The notes: a model not told the origin generated them from the letters alone. DNA of 8,570 nucleotides from a candidate division LCP-89 bacterium (GCA_025774735.1 JALGZU010000110.1:1-8570), one strand, 5' to 3'. Numbered from the stretch's first letter, positions 1 through 6,583 are shown. Program-made: numbers and translations.

Positions 1-1199
1 AAGGCGATGCCGGTCGTCATCCCGCCCGTGGTGATGCCGGGCCCCGCCTTGAGCAGCGTGTTTTCGGCCGATTCCAGGATGCTCAAGCCCCCGCCCCGGT
101 TCTCCGCGAATCCCGAAATGATGTGCACCGAAAAGTCGATTCCCAGGCCGATCAGAATCACCGCGAACATGGCCGTCATGATGTTCAGCGTCCCCACCGT
201 CAGCGTCGTAAAAGCCATCGTCCAGACGACGCCCACGATCAGCGTGGTGATTGCGAAGAGCGGCGCCACCCACATGCGGAAGGAGACGATGAACAGGATC
301 AGGATGAGAGCTAATGCCACCAGGGAGAGATAATTCATATCGCTCTCGACCGCCACCAGCTCGTCCCGGGCCATAACGATCATGCCCGTCATGCCCGTTT
401 CGACGTCCGGGTAGCGCTGCCCGATATCCGCCAGGATAGCTTCAATCGAGTCGCTGACCACCATACCACGCATCGCATCAGTGACCGGGAAGGCCGGAGC
501 TGCCATTATCATCAATGTCCGGTGATCGTAGGAGAGAAAATGCAGGTCGCCGATGATCAGTCGATCCGCGGCCGATGTCGCTCTTTCAGGGGGAACGTTG
601 GCGTTATCGACGTATTCCTCCATCGTTTCCAGCCACGATCTCAGGCCGTCCAGGTAGCGGATGGCGTTGTCGCTCTTCTCCCGGTTGGAGAGTTTCTCTT
701 CATCGTCACTGTAAATGTAGGTCTTCTCCAGGTTGTCATTGATGTGGGTCAGAAGCGGCAGGAGACTGACGTCGGAGAAGAGATCCTTCGAATTCTCCAG
801 GTCCTTGGTCTTTGTCAACATCATTCCGTGATTCCGGATGAACTCTTCGTCCTCTTTGAGCGTCACCCGCTTGATGAGTTTCTCGTCGTTCTCGCCGTCG
901 ACCATCGCCGTGATGGCGGAGATTGGCCCGGCCGCCTCTTCGGCGAACGCCTTGATCTCCTCCTCGTCGCCTCGAAACAGGATCATGATCGACGAGGCCG
1001 ATTTGTACTTGTCCAGCACCCGGTTGAATTCCACGGCGCGCGGGTCGCTTTTCGGCATCAGATCCGACCAGCGCATGGATAGTTCCAGATTTTGACTGAT
1101 GATCAGCGCCAGAACCGTAATGACTCCCGCTGTGCCGAGCATCCACCAGGGATACTTATGCGCCAAACGCGCCAAAGATCGCAGTAGCTTCTCTCTCAT
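1..1199 (-). CDS. RND superfamily exporter, MMPL/HAE3 type (N-terminal 399 residues, 3' end outside window)
   Basis: Inner-membrane, proton-driven exporter of the RND superfamily, resembling the MMPL/hydrophobe-exporter branch that moves lipids, hopanoids or similar hydrophobic cargo. Seen: a short cytoplasmic start (MREKLLRSLARLAHKYPWWM), a first membrane helix at about residues 19-36, a large polar periplasmic domain at about 37-288, then a bundle of helices at about 289-307, 311-331 and 337-360. The last contains GIDFSVHII (353-361), the place where RND proteins of this type carry the proton-relay acidic residue (D355). The frame stays open to the left edge, so roughly half the usual protein (700-900 residues, a second similar half) is missing. 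The ATG at 1197-1199 is preceded by AAGGGA overlapping the stop of the upstream gene, 12 nt away, so it is the last visible gene of a four-gene operon. Class is sure; the cargo is not determinable from sequence. Confidence 0.9.
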   Translation of the reverse strand, partial: MREKLLRSLARLAHKYPWWMLGTAGVITVLALIISQNLELSMRWSDLMPKSDPRAVEFNRVLDKYKSASSIMILFRGDEEEIKAFAEEAAGPISAITAMVDGENDEKLIKRVTLKEDEEFIRNHGMMLTKTKDLENSKDLFSDVSLLPLLTHINDNLEKTYIYSDDEEKLSNREKSDNAIRYLDGLRSWLETMEEYVDNANVPPERATSAADRLIIGDLHFLSYDHRTLMIMAAPAFPVTDAMRGMVVSDSIEAILADIGQRYPDVETGMTGMIVMARDELVAVESDMNYLSLVALALILILFIVSFRMWVAPLFAITTLIVGVVWTMAFTTLTVGTLNIMTAMFAVILIGLGIDFSVHIISGFAENRGGGLSILESAENTLLKAGPGITTGGMTTGIA

Positions 1200-1211
1200 T
1201 TCGGATTTCCC

Positions 1212-2375
1212 TTAGAAATACACCCGCAGGCGGATTAAGCCGCCGTTGCCTAAATCTTTCGAATACATCGTCCCTTCGTTCCCGAGATAGAAATTCCCGA
1301 AGGCGGTCAACTCCACGTCCTGGAAGAGGCTGTAATTCAGTTGGGGCACGACGGCGACACTTTCGTCGTTTATGCAGCCAATGACTGAACTACCCATCGT
1401 AATCAGGTCTGTGATGGGATATTGAGCGAAGACGTACGCCTGCGTCTGTCCCAGGGTCAGTGTCTCTCCAGTGTAATACTGCATCCAGTGCGTCAGAGTA
1501 TAGTCGTCCGCAGCTTGAGGCGCTTCGCTGTGGTAATAGAATTCGCTGAGGACGTAGAGGCCGTTTCTGAAGGTATAGTCGAAGCCGCCAACGGCTTCCC
1601 AGAAATCCTCGTCTTGTTCCAGATCGTTGTACGCGATCTCAGCCCAGACTCCGAATCCCAGCAACTGCCCCACCAGGTCGCCGCCGATCAGTCTGCGCCA
1701 GCCTCCGCTGGTTTCAAATGCAGGATAGGTCGTATAATTCCACTCCGTCGTAATGCCGCTGAGGGAGAAATCGAAGCCTCCAAACCTGGAATTGAGTTGA
1801 AGCATCGCCGTGGGTGTGTCCCAATCTTCGCCCAGGGCATAGAGGGCCAAAATACCCGAAGCGCGACTCAGCGGCAAATCCATCCGCACGGCATTGTGCC
1901 CGGGCTGTTCATAGGTGGGATCGAGCAGGTCCTTGCGGTTGAATACGTCGGCCGGATTCCAGGCGTACCCCGTGCCGTAGGAGATCTGTTGCCTGCCCGC
2001 CGTGAGATCGCCCAATTCGAAGGCCAGCCGGACGTAAGCGTTATCGAGAGCGATGCTGTCGGTAAAAGTGATGGAGTAATCGTCCTCCGTCCCGGGTGAA
2101 ACCTCGGAGCGAATCGCCTCGGGAAAGTAATCCAGGAGGTTGTAAGAGGTCTTGCCGCTGTAATTGAAATAGTTGATGTTGGCGCCGAACTTGACCCCTT
2201 CCATCGGAACCGTTTCCAGGTCGATACGCAGCTTGTTGGAATACAGCGATGCCATCTCCCCGTCGATCTCCGAAACCATTAACTGCGGCTCGAAATATCC
2301 GAAAATGTCAGGATCGAGCGCGTAGGAACTGCCTGCAAGTGAAGACAACAGCAGGATAATAACGATCCTTCTCAT
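1212..2375 (-). CDS. Predicted outer-membrane beta-barrel protein of the RND/LolA-like operon
   Basis: 387 residues. I do not recognise a named family. Seen: an N-terminal signal peptide (MRRIVIILLLSSLAGSSYA, cleavage likely before LDPDIF); then alternating polar/aromatic segments rich in Tyr, Phe, Trp, Gly and Asn without long hydrophobic helices; and a C-terminal end GLIRLRVYF, the terminal-phenylalanine beta-signal used by BAM substrates. These point to an outer-membrane barrel of perhaps 14-18 strands (inference). The start ATG overlaps the stop of the LolA-like gene (ATGA), implying translational coupling, and a G-rich AAAGGGGG lies 8 nt upstream. It is followed by the RND exporter 12 nt downstream. 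LolA-like/RND gene pairs in other Gram-negatives are often accompanied by an outer-membrane protein such as DUF1302, so this may be the outer-membrane partner or exit channel. Barrel topology moderately sure; function open. Confidence 0.75.
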   Translation of the reverse strand: MRRIVIILLLSSLAGSSYALDPDIFGYFEPQLMVSEIDGEMASLYSNKLRIDLETVPMEGVKFGANINYFNYSGKTSYNLLDYFPEAIRSEVSPGTEDDYSITFTDSIALDNAYVRLAFELGDLTAGRQQISYGTGYAWNPADVFNRKDLLDPTYEQPGHNAVRMDLPLSRASGILALYALGEDWDTPTAMLQLNSRFGGFDFSLSGITTEWNYTTYPAFETSGGWRRLIGGDLVGQLLGFGVWAEIAYNDLEQDEDFWEAVGGFDYTFRNGLYVLSEFYYHSEAPQAADDYTLTHWMQYYTGETLTLGQTQAYVFAQYPITDLITMGSSVIGCINDESVAVVPQLNYSLFQDVELTAFGNFYLGNEGTMYSKDLGNGGLIRLRVYF

Positions 2376-3133
2376 TCCCTTAACCCCCTTTCGGTAAACA
2401 GGTTGTCGTCCAGATTGACCTTATAATCGACGGAATTGATCTCCAGGCGGGTGACGGATTGATCCAATGAGTTCGTCATGATCATTTTCTTCGCCGTCGG
2501 AATTCCCTGGATGACCTCGATGTCGCTCACAGTCAATCTTTTACGTTTCAATCCGGGATCCTTCAGGTCGTAATAATCCATCACCAGCGGCACGAAATCC
2601 GATCGCTTCACCCACATCATCAGATGGGAATAACCGGCCTCGCTGCCCTCCTTGCGGGTCAGCTCCACCTGGTAGCAGTCTTCCCCTTCAATTTTCTCAT
2701 CAGTGAGCCGTGTCGCCTGATAGTCTGTGATGAACGCATCCCCGGATCCCATGTCTTCGTAGGAAAAATCCGATCCCTCCATTTTCTGCCGCTTGGCGTG
2801 TTCGGCCAACTTGCGCACTCGCTTGGTCCTCGGGAAGTACGCCCAGATGTCGTCGGCGTGATTTAGCATCAGCGTGGCTTGCCCCCGGGTTCTAGCCGGT
2901 TCCAGGTAGCGCATTAAATTCTTCTCGCCGTGGCCCTTGCTGAACGATTCGTAAACGAAGGTCCGCTCCTGCCCCGACGACGTCTCGATCACCATGGTCA
3001 TGGTCGCCTGCATCTGCGGCGGATTCATGATATCGTTGACCTTTTCTATGATCTTCTCCCCGGTGAGCTCCTGCGCCAGAGCGGGGGAGAGGAGCGCTAT
3101 GATAAATGTGATTGAGCAGATTACCCGCTTCAT
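2372..3133 (-). CDS. LolA-like outer membrane lipoprotein-sorting protein (periplasmic carrier)
   Basis: 253-residue exported protein of the LolA-like family (COG2834 / LolA_like type), a half-barrel fold that shields a lipid or lipoprotein acyl chain in the periplasm. Seen: signal peptide MKRVICSITFIIALLSPALA (1-20) with an ALA-Q cleavage site and no lipobox; then family hallmarks KNLMRYLEPARTRGQATLML (71-90), DDIWAYFPRTKRVRKLA (94-110, the W-Y-P..RR region) and SDFSYEDM (121-128). The C-terminal part carries VELTRKEG and the SDIEVIQGIPTAKKMIM segment typical of the family. A GAGG ribosome site lies 6 nt before the ATG, and the TetR stop is 16 nt upstream. The stop overlaps the start of the barrel gene. 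In operons with RND/MMPL exporters these proteins are thought to relay cargo from the exporter to the outer membrane (family knowledge). It is not a housekeeping LolA: the context and the YLEPARTRG/SDFSYEDM motifs are those of the exporter-associated branch. Confidence 0.9.
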   Translation of the reverse strand: MKRVICSITFIIALLSPALAQELTGEKIIEKVNDIMNPPQMQATMTMVIETSSGQERTFVYESFSKGHGEKNLMRYLEPARTRGQATLMLNHADDIWAYFPRTKRVRKLAEHAKRQKMEGSDFSYEDMGSGDAFITDYQATRLTDEKIEGEDCYQVELTRKEGSEAGYSHLMMWVKRSDFVPLVMDYYDLKDPGLKRKRLTVSDIEVIQGIPTAKKMIMTNSLDQSVTRLEINSVDYKVNLDDNLFTERGLRE

Positions 3134-3149
3134 GGTGTGCCTCTGTATC

Positions 3150-3737
3150 TTAATGATTAACTCCGCAGTATTTCCGGATGATGGCGTCTTTGACCTGTTT
3201 CAGGGGATAGGGCTTGCCCACGAACCAGTAATGCAGGCAGGCTCCATCCAGGATGGCTCCCAGCACTCTCGCCTCCGCGGCCGGATCGGCATACCCGAGC
3301 TGTTTGAGGATCGCCTCCAGCCAGCCGAACATCTCCTGAATAAAATCGGAGAAGATCCGCCGGGCGTTTTCGGGCAGATCCGGCTGCATGATGATGCTGA
3401 AATAGAGGCTCCAGAAATGCATCTCTTTCTCGGCGATGTCGAAGGTGAGATTGACCATGGCCGCAATCTTCTGCCTCGGTTCCTCGATCGTTTCGATATC
3501 CGCCATGGACGTCTCTATCAGGGTCATCCCCCGGCGCACGATGGCTTCCAACAGCTCTACCTTGCTCTGGAAGTAGTTGTACATGAGCCCCGTCGAAACG
3601 CCCGCTCGTTCTGCGATCAGGCTGATCGAGGTGCCGTGATAGCCCCGCTGAGTGAACAGCTCCAGAGCCGCCTCCATGATCTTCTCTCGGCTCTTGGCCC
3701 GCATCCGGTCAAACTGTTCCTTCGTCCTGGGTGACAT
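3150..3737 (-). CDS. TetR/AcrR-family transcriptional regulator, probable autorepressor of the RND operon
   Basis: 195 residues with the start chosen here. Seen: a TetR N-terminal DNA-binding domain at about 17-65 (REKIMEAALELFTQRGYHGT, then ISLIAERAGVSTGLMYNYF as the helix-turn-helix, then SKVELLEAIV). A helical, aromatic-rich ligand/dimerisation domain follows (MHFWSLYFSIIMQPDL; GAILDGACLHYWFVG). An in-frame ATG at 3765-3767 would add ten residues, but it lies inside the 18-bp operator palindrome and at the expected transcription start of the promoter at 3772-3800. The ATG at 3735-3737 has AAGGA 4 nt upstream and begins MSPRTKEQFD, so it is preferred. The gene heads the operon, 16 nt before the LolA-like gene. 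The palindrome at its own promoter implies autorepression (inference). The half-sites equal those of B. subtilis FadR, hinting at an acyl-CoA or other lipid ligand, which is unproven. Confidence 0.88.
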   Translation of the reverse strand: MSPRTKEQFDRMRAKSREKIMEAALELFTQRGYHGTSISLIAERAGVSTGLMYNYFQSKVELLEAIVRRGMTLIETSMADIETIEEPRQKIAAMVNLTFDIAEKEMHFWSLYFSIIMQPDLPENARRIFSDFIQEMFGWLEAILKQLGYADPAAEARVLGAILDGACLHYWFVGKPYPLKQVKDAIIRKYCGVNH

Positions 3738-3741
3738 GAAA

Positions 3742-3746
3742 TCCTT
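3742..3746 (-). promoter_or_regulatory. Ribosome binding site supporting the short TetR start
   Basis: Reads AAGGA on the minus strand with TTTC before the ATG at 3737. Spacing (4 nt) is on the short side but acceptable. No comparable site precedes the alternative ATG at 3767, whose upstream bases are the -10 region of the promoter. Confidence 0.55.
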
Positions 3747-3752
3747 GATGAT

Positions 3753-3770
3753 TGAATGAACGTTCATTCA
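3753..3770. promoter_or_regulatory. 18-bp perfect palindrome, probable TetR-family operator
   Basis: TGAATGAACGTTCATTCA is identical to its own reverse complement. It lies directly downstream of the -10 box at 3772-3777 and covers the expected transcription start (about 3765), a position suited to repression. Half-sites TGAATGA and TCATTCA separated by 4 bp match the B. subtilis FadR consensus (TGAATGAMTANTCATTCA) in both arms and spacing; the two central bases differ. The regulator encoded immediately downstream is the obvious candidate binder (inference). Confidence 0.85.
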
Positions 3771-3771
3771 T

Positions 3772-3800
3772 AATATAAGCACAAAAAACCACTTTGTCAA
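3772..3800 (-). promoter_or_regulatory. Sigma70-type promoter of the TetR/LolA-like/barrel/RND operon
   Basis: On the minus strand: TTGACA (3795-3800), a 17-bp spacer, TATATT (3772-3777). The -35 is a perfect match, the -10 matches five of six, and the spacing is ideal. Expected start of transcription is at about 3764-3766, inside the operator palindrome, giving a leader of roughly 28 nt to the ATG at 3737. Confidence 0.8.
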
Positions 3801-3866
3801 CTCTTTTCTTAATTAATTGGAAAATTTATAGGGAAAGCTCGGTGGGCTGGAGATCTGTTGGAATTT

Positions 3867-4055
3867 TTACTCAGTTTGCGGAGGAATTTCGGTGGATTGA
3901 TCTGGTTTCGCACGTTTCTTCAGGAAACGCCGCGTCTTCGGCATCGTGGCGCATCCCGGGCAGCCCCGCGACCTGAAAGCCCGTACGATGAGCCGCGCCA
4001 GGTAAATCCCTGCGCCTAAAACAATGACTCCGACGATGATCCATTGAAGTAACAT
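3867..4055 (-). CDS. FeoB-associated Cys-motif small membrane protein
   Basis: 62 residues. Seen: one N-terminal membrane helix (about residues 3-24, LLQWIIVGVIVLGAGIYLAR), then a basic stretch and a Cys-Pro-Gly-Cys pair (C32 and C35) in RSRGCPGCATMPK, and a polar basic tail. This layout (helix, then a short cytoplasmic Cys motif) and the position directly after feoB match the small FeoB-associated Cys-rich membrane proteins (PF12669 type) found in many feo operons in place of FeoC. It starts 13 nt after the feoB stop on the same strand. No strong Shine-Dalgarno is visible (an AAGAGA lies about 8 nt upstream), so it may depend on coupling to feoB. Role is presumed accessory to ferrous iron transport, perhaps metal or redox sensing; direct evidence for the family is thin. 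The tail after the Cys pair is longer and more charged than in minimal members. Confidence 0.75.
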   Translation of the reverse strand: MLLQWIIVGVIVLGAGIYLARLIVRAFRSRGCPGCATMPKTRRFLKKRAKPDQSTEIPPQTE

Positions 4056-4068
4056 GACCGTCTCTTGC

Positions 4069-6210
4069 TTATAATCCGAACAGACCGCCCAATCTCACGG
4101 CAGCGAACGCGATTCCCCAGGCGAAGGTGGTCTGGTACCCTATCGAAAATGCCGTCCAGCCCAGGCTGCCCGTCTCCCGCCAGATGGCCACAATTACGGC
4201 GATGCAGGGGCTGTAAATCAAGACGAAGAGCATGAAGGCCAGCGCCGTCACCGGGCTGATCCCTGAGTTCTTCAGCGCGTTCGATAGCGCCCCCATGGTC
4301 CCTTCCTCGCCCGCGTCATCCACACCGTACAGCACCCCCATGGTGGACACGACTACCTCCTTCGCCACCAGGCCCGTTAACAGCGACACCCCCATCTGCC
4401 AGTCGAATCCCAGCGGGTCCAGGGCGGGGGAGAGGGTTTTGCCGATTTCGCCGATGTAGGAATCCGACGCCGCCGGAGCTTCACCACCAACACGTGGAAA
4501 CGCCCCCAGGAACCAGACGATCACCGACGCCGCCAGGATCACCGTACCCATCTTTTTCAAATACTGCGACGAGCGGTCCCACATGTGCCGCAGGCTCGTC
4601 CAGGCGGTGGGAATGCGGTAGGGAGGCAGTTCCATCACGAACGGCGCACCCTTCGCCCGGAACAGGGTCATGGAGAACAGTTTCCCCGCCAGGATCGCCA
4701 GCAGCACGCCGAAAATGTACAGCCCGAAGATGACGTTGCCCGCCTGCGCGGCGAAGAACGTCCCGGCGAAGAGGATATACACTGGCAGCCGCGCCGAACA
4801 GCTCATCAGCGGTGTGATCAAAATGGTCAACAGCCGGTCGCGGCGGCTCTCCAGAGTCCGCGTCGCCATGATCGCCGGCACGCCGCAGCCGAAGCCCATG
4901 ATCAGCGGAATGAACGATTTGCCGTGCAATCCCAGCGAATGCATCAGCCTGTCCATCAGGAAGGCCGCCCGGGCCATGTAGCCGCTGTCTTCCAGGACAG
5001 ATATTCCCAGAAAAAGGATCATGATGTTGGGCAGGAAAATGAGAACTCCTCCCACGCCGTTGATGACGCCGCCCAGGACCAGCTCGCTGAGAGGCCCGGC
5101 GGGAAGGACGCCCGCCATGACGACCGACAACCAGCCGACGCCGGCTTCGATCCAGGCCATGGGATACTCACCCAGCTTAAACGTCCCCTGAAACAGCAGC
5201 CAGAGGAAGAAGAGAAATAGCGGCATCCCGAACAGCCTGTGAGTCAAGACGTTATCCACCTTCTCGGAGATCTGTCGCCTCCCGATACCGGTGCGCTTCA
5301 AGGTCTCCTGCAATGCTCCGGCGATGAAGCCGTAGCGCCGGTCGGCGATGATCGCTTCCAAGCCTTCAGGATAGCGCTTCTCCAGCTTTTCGATGGCTTC
5401 GCTGTAAAGATCGTGGAAGTCATGATCCGACAACAGCGTCGGCGAGAGTCGCGCCATGGCGTCGTTGTCCCCTTCCAGCACCCGCACTGCCAGCCACCGG
5501 GAGGGAACCTCTTTTCCGACTTCTTCGGATATTGTCCGGGTCAGAACCTCGAGGCTCTCTTCGAACTCTACCCCGTAGTTGACCCGGATGTCGCGCTTTT
5601 CGCTCTCTTCGGCTGAAGCTGTCTCCTGGATCGCTTTCAGGAGTTTTCCCGTTCCGTAACCTCTCGATCCCACCGTGGGAACGACTTTGCAGCCCAATAG
5701 CTGCCCCAGCAGTTTGGCGTCCACGTCGAATCCCTTGGAGAGAAGCTCGTCGTACATGTTCAGCGCCAGCACCAGCGGCACGCCCAGTTCGATCAACTGG
5801 ACGGCCAGGTAGAGGTTGCGCTCCAGGTTGGAGCCGTCCACCACCTGTACGACCACGTCCGGTTTTTCGTTGAACAGGTAATCGCGGACGACGACTTCTT
5901 CGATGGAAAAGGCGGTCAGGCTGTAGGTTCCGGGGAGGTCGGTAAAACGGAAGGAATTGCCCTGGTAGGCGCGCACGCCGACTTTCTTCTCGACGGTGAC
6001 CCCCGGCCAGTTGCCCACGTGCTGGTGAGCGCCGGTTAAGGCGTTGAAGAGGGTGGATTTGCCGGAATTGGGATTGCCGATCAGGGCGATCTGGAACGTC
6101 TGCCCGGTTACGGGCTGGGCGTCGGTTCGTCCGGCGCTTTCTCCGGCGTCACGATGATGCGCTGCGCTTCCGCGACTCTCAGCGCGATGTGATACCCCTT
6201 TATTTCGCAT
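4069..6210 (-). CDS. feoB: Ferrous iron transport protein B (FeoB)
   Basis: 713 residues as drawn. Inner-membrane Fe2+ importer with an N-terminal G domain. Seen: G1 GNPNSGKST (45-53), G2 threonine in PGVTVEKK (T72), G3 DLPGTYS (91-97), G4 NMYD (151-154) and a G5-like GSRGYGTG (181-188). A helical linker domain follows at about 200-320. The membrane part starts at about 328, with both Gate repeats: GFGCGVPAIMATRTLESRRD (439-458) and LTGLVAKEVV (611-620), and a conserved Cys in YSPCIAV (666-672). Overall length is normal. The start is a problem: homologues usually begin 5-15 residues before the G1 strand, but between ATG 6210 and G1 this frame has no ATG, GTG or TTG. The first 33 or so residues (MRNKGVSHRAESRGSAAHHR and on) overlap feoA in the -1 frame and look non-conserved. 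AAGGA lies 9 nt before ATG 6210. The gene sits between feoA and the FeoB-associated protein. Confidence 0.96.
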   Translation of the reverse strand: MRNKGVSHRAESRGSAAHHRDAGESAGRTDAQPVTGQTFQIALIGNPNSGKSTLFNALTGAHQHVGNWPGVTVEKKVGVRAYQGNSFRFTDLPGTYSLTAFSIEEVVVRDYLFNEKPDVVVQVVDGSNLERNLYLAVQLIELGVPLVLALNMYDELLSKGFDVDAKLLGQLLGCKVVPTVGSRGYGTGKLLKAIQETASAEESEKRDIRVNYGVEFEESLEVLTRTISEEVGKEVPSRWLAVRVLEGDNDAMARLSPTLLSDHDFHDLYSEAIEKLEKRYPEGLEAIIADRRYGFIAGALQETLKRTGIGRRQISEKVDNVLTHRLFGMPLFLFFLWLLFQGTFKLGEYPMAWIEAGVGWLSVVMAGVLPAGPLSELVLGGVINGVGGVLIFLPNIMILFLGISVLEDSGYMARAAFLMDRLMHSLGLHGKSFIPLIMGFGCGVPAIMATRTLESRRDRLLTILITPLMSCSARLPVYILFAGTFFAAQAGNVIFGLYIFGVLLAILAGKLFSMTLFRAKGAPFVMELPPYRIPTAWTSLRHMWDRSSQYLKKMGTVILAASVIVWFLGAFPRVGGEAPAASDSYIGEIGKTLSPALDPLGFDWQMGVSLLTGLVAKEVVVSTMGVLYGVDDAGEEGTMGALSNALKNSGISPVTALAFMLFVLIYSPCIAVIVAIWRETGSLGWTAFSIGYQTTFAWGIAFAAVRLGGLFGL

Positions 6211-6503
6211 TCGATTGGATCCTTGAGCGGCGCGTACTTGACCACCCGGACGTCCGTCCCCGCGTTGATGCCCATCTCCAGCAGCCTCCTCCGGATCGGT
6301 CCGCCCCCCAGGATGCGGGAGACGGTGACATGGTCTCCGGAGCGGCAGTCCGCCAGCACAGTCTCGCCGGGACGCGGCTGCCAGCCGTGCCGCCGGCCTC
6401 CGCCTCCGTAACCACGGCGTCCGCCAGGGCGCGGATTTTCCGGCTGATGTTCCGGGGCCTTGCGCTTGTGGCCGTGGAGGAGTCTGTTCCAGAATTTGGG
6501 CAT
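6108..6503 (-). CDS. feoA: Ferrous iron transport protein A (FeoA) with Gly/Arg-rich N-terminal extension
   Basis: 131 residues. The FeoA SH3-like core spans about 49-118: VLADCRSGDHVTVSRILGGG, then RRRLLEMGINAGTDVRVV, APLKDPIECEIKGYHIALR and AEAQRIIV. All family landmarks are present (LLEMG, GT, DPIE, GY..ALR..EA). FeoA is a small cytosolic partner thought to bind and tune FeoB. Free FeoA proteins are commonly about 75-90 residues; here about 45 extra residues precede the core, rich in Gly, Arg, Pro and His (PGGRRGYGGGGRRHGWQPRP). The ATG at 6503 is the only plausible start in frame. The ribosome site is weak (AGG about 14 nt upstream). The C-terminal tail KAPDEPTPSP is low complexity and overlaps the 5' end of the feoB frame by 103 nt. 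It is the first gene of the feo operon, with a promoter at 6555-6583. Confidence 0.92.
   Translation of the reverse strand: MPKFWNRLLHGHKRKAPEHQPENPRPGGRRGYGGGGRRHGWQPRPGETVLADCRSGDHVTVSRILGGGPIRRRLLEMGINAGTDVRVVKYAPLKDPIECEIKGYHIALRVAEAQRIIVTPEKAPDEPTPSP
6220..6224 (-). promoter_or_regulatory. Possible feoB ribosome binding site inside feoA
   Basis: AAGGA on the minus strand, 9 nt before the ATG at 6208-6210. It is the only Shine-Dalgarno-like element I see that could serve the feoB frame, and it supports an overlapping feoB start within feoA. It could be chance, since it also encodes the feoA residues around PLKDPIE. Confidence 0.4.
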
Positions 6504-6554
6504 GGTCGAGTATGCGCCTACCGTTGCCGCTTATTGATATTGCGACTGCGTCTT

Positions 6555-6583
6555 AATTTAAGGTAAAAATCCGCCCGAGTCAA
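6555..6583 (-). promoter_or_regulatory. Predicted feoAB operon promoter
   Basis: On the minus strand: TTGACT (6578-6583), a 17-bp spacer, TAAATT (6555-6560). The -35 matches five of six and the -10 five of six. The expected transcription start is near 6548, giving a leader of about 45 nt before feoA. An 11-bp odd-centred palindrome CTTAA-T-TTAAG (6552-6562) overlaps the -10 and might be an operator; it does not match a canonical Fur or DtxR box that I can recognise. Confidence 0.6.

Noticed and set aside
7..1146. Several open frames on both strands at the left edge
   Set aside because: All overlap the RND exporter, whose frame runs open from 1199 to the edge with membrane helices and the GIDF motif.
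2994..3734. 246-codon open frame on the plus strand
   Set aside because: Antisense to the TetR gene and the start of the LolA-like gene, both of which have clear family motifs on the minus strand.
4585..5220. 211-codon open frame on the plus strand
   Set aside because: It lies wholly antisense to feoB; composition (long runs of Gln, Arg, His) is that of a shadow of a GC-rich coding strand, with no signal or motif.
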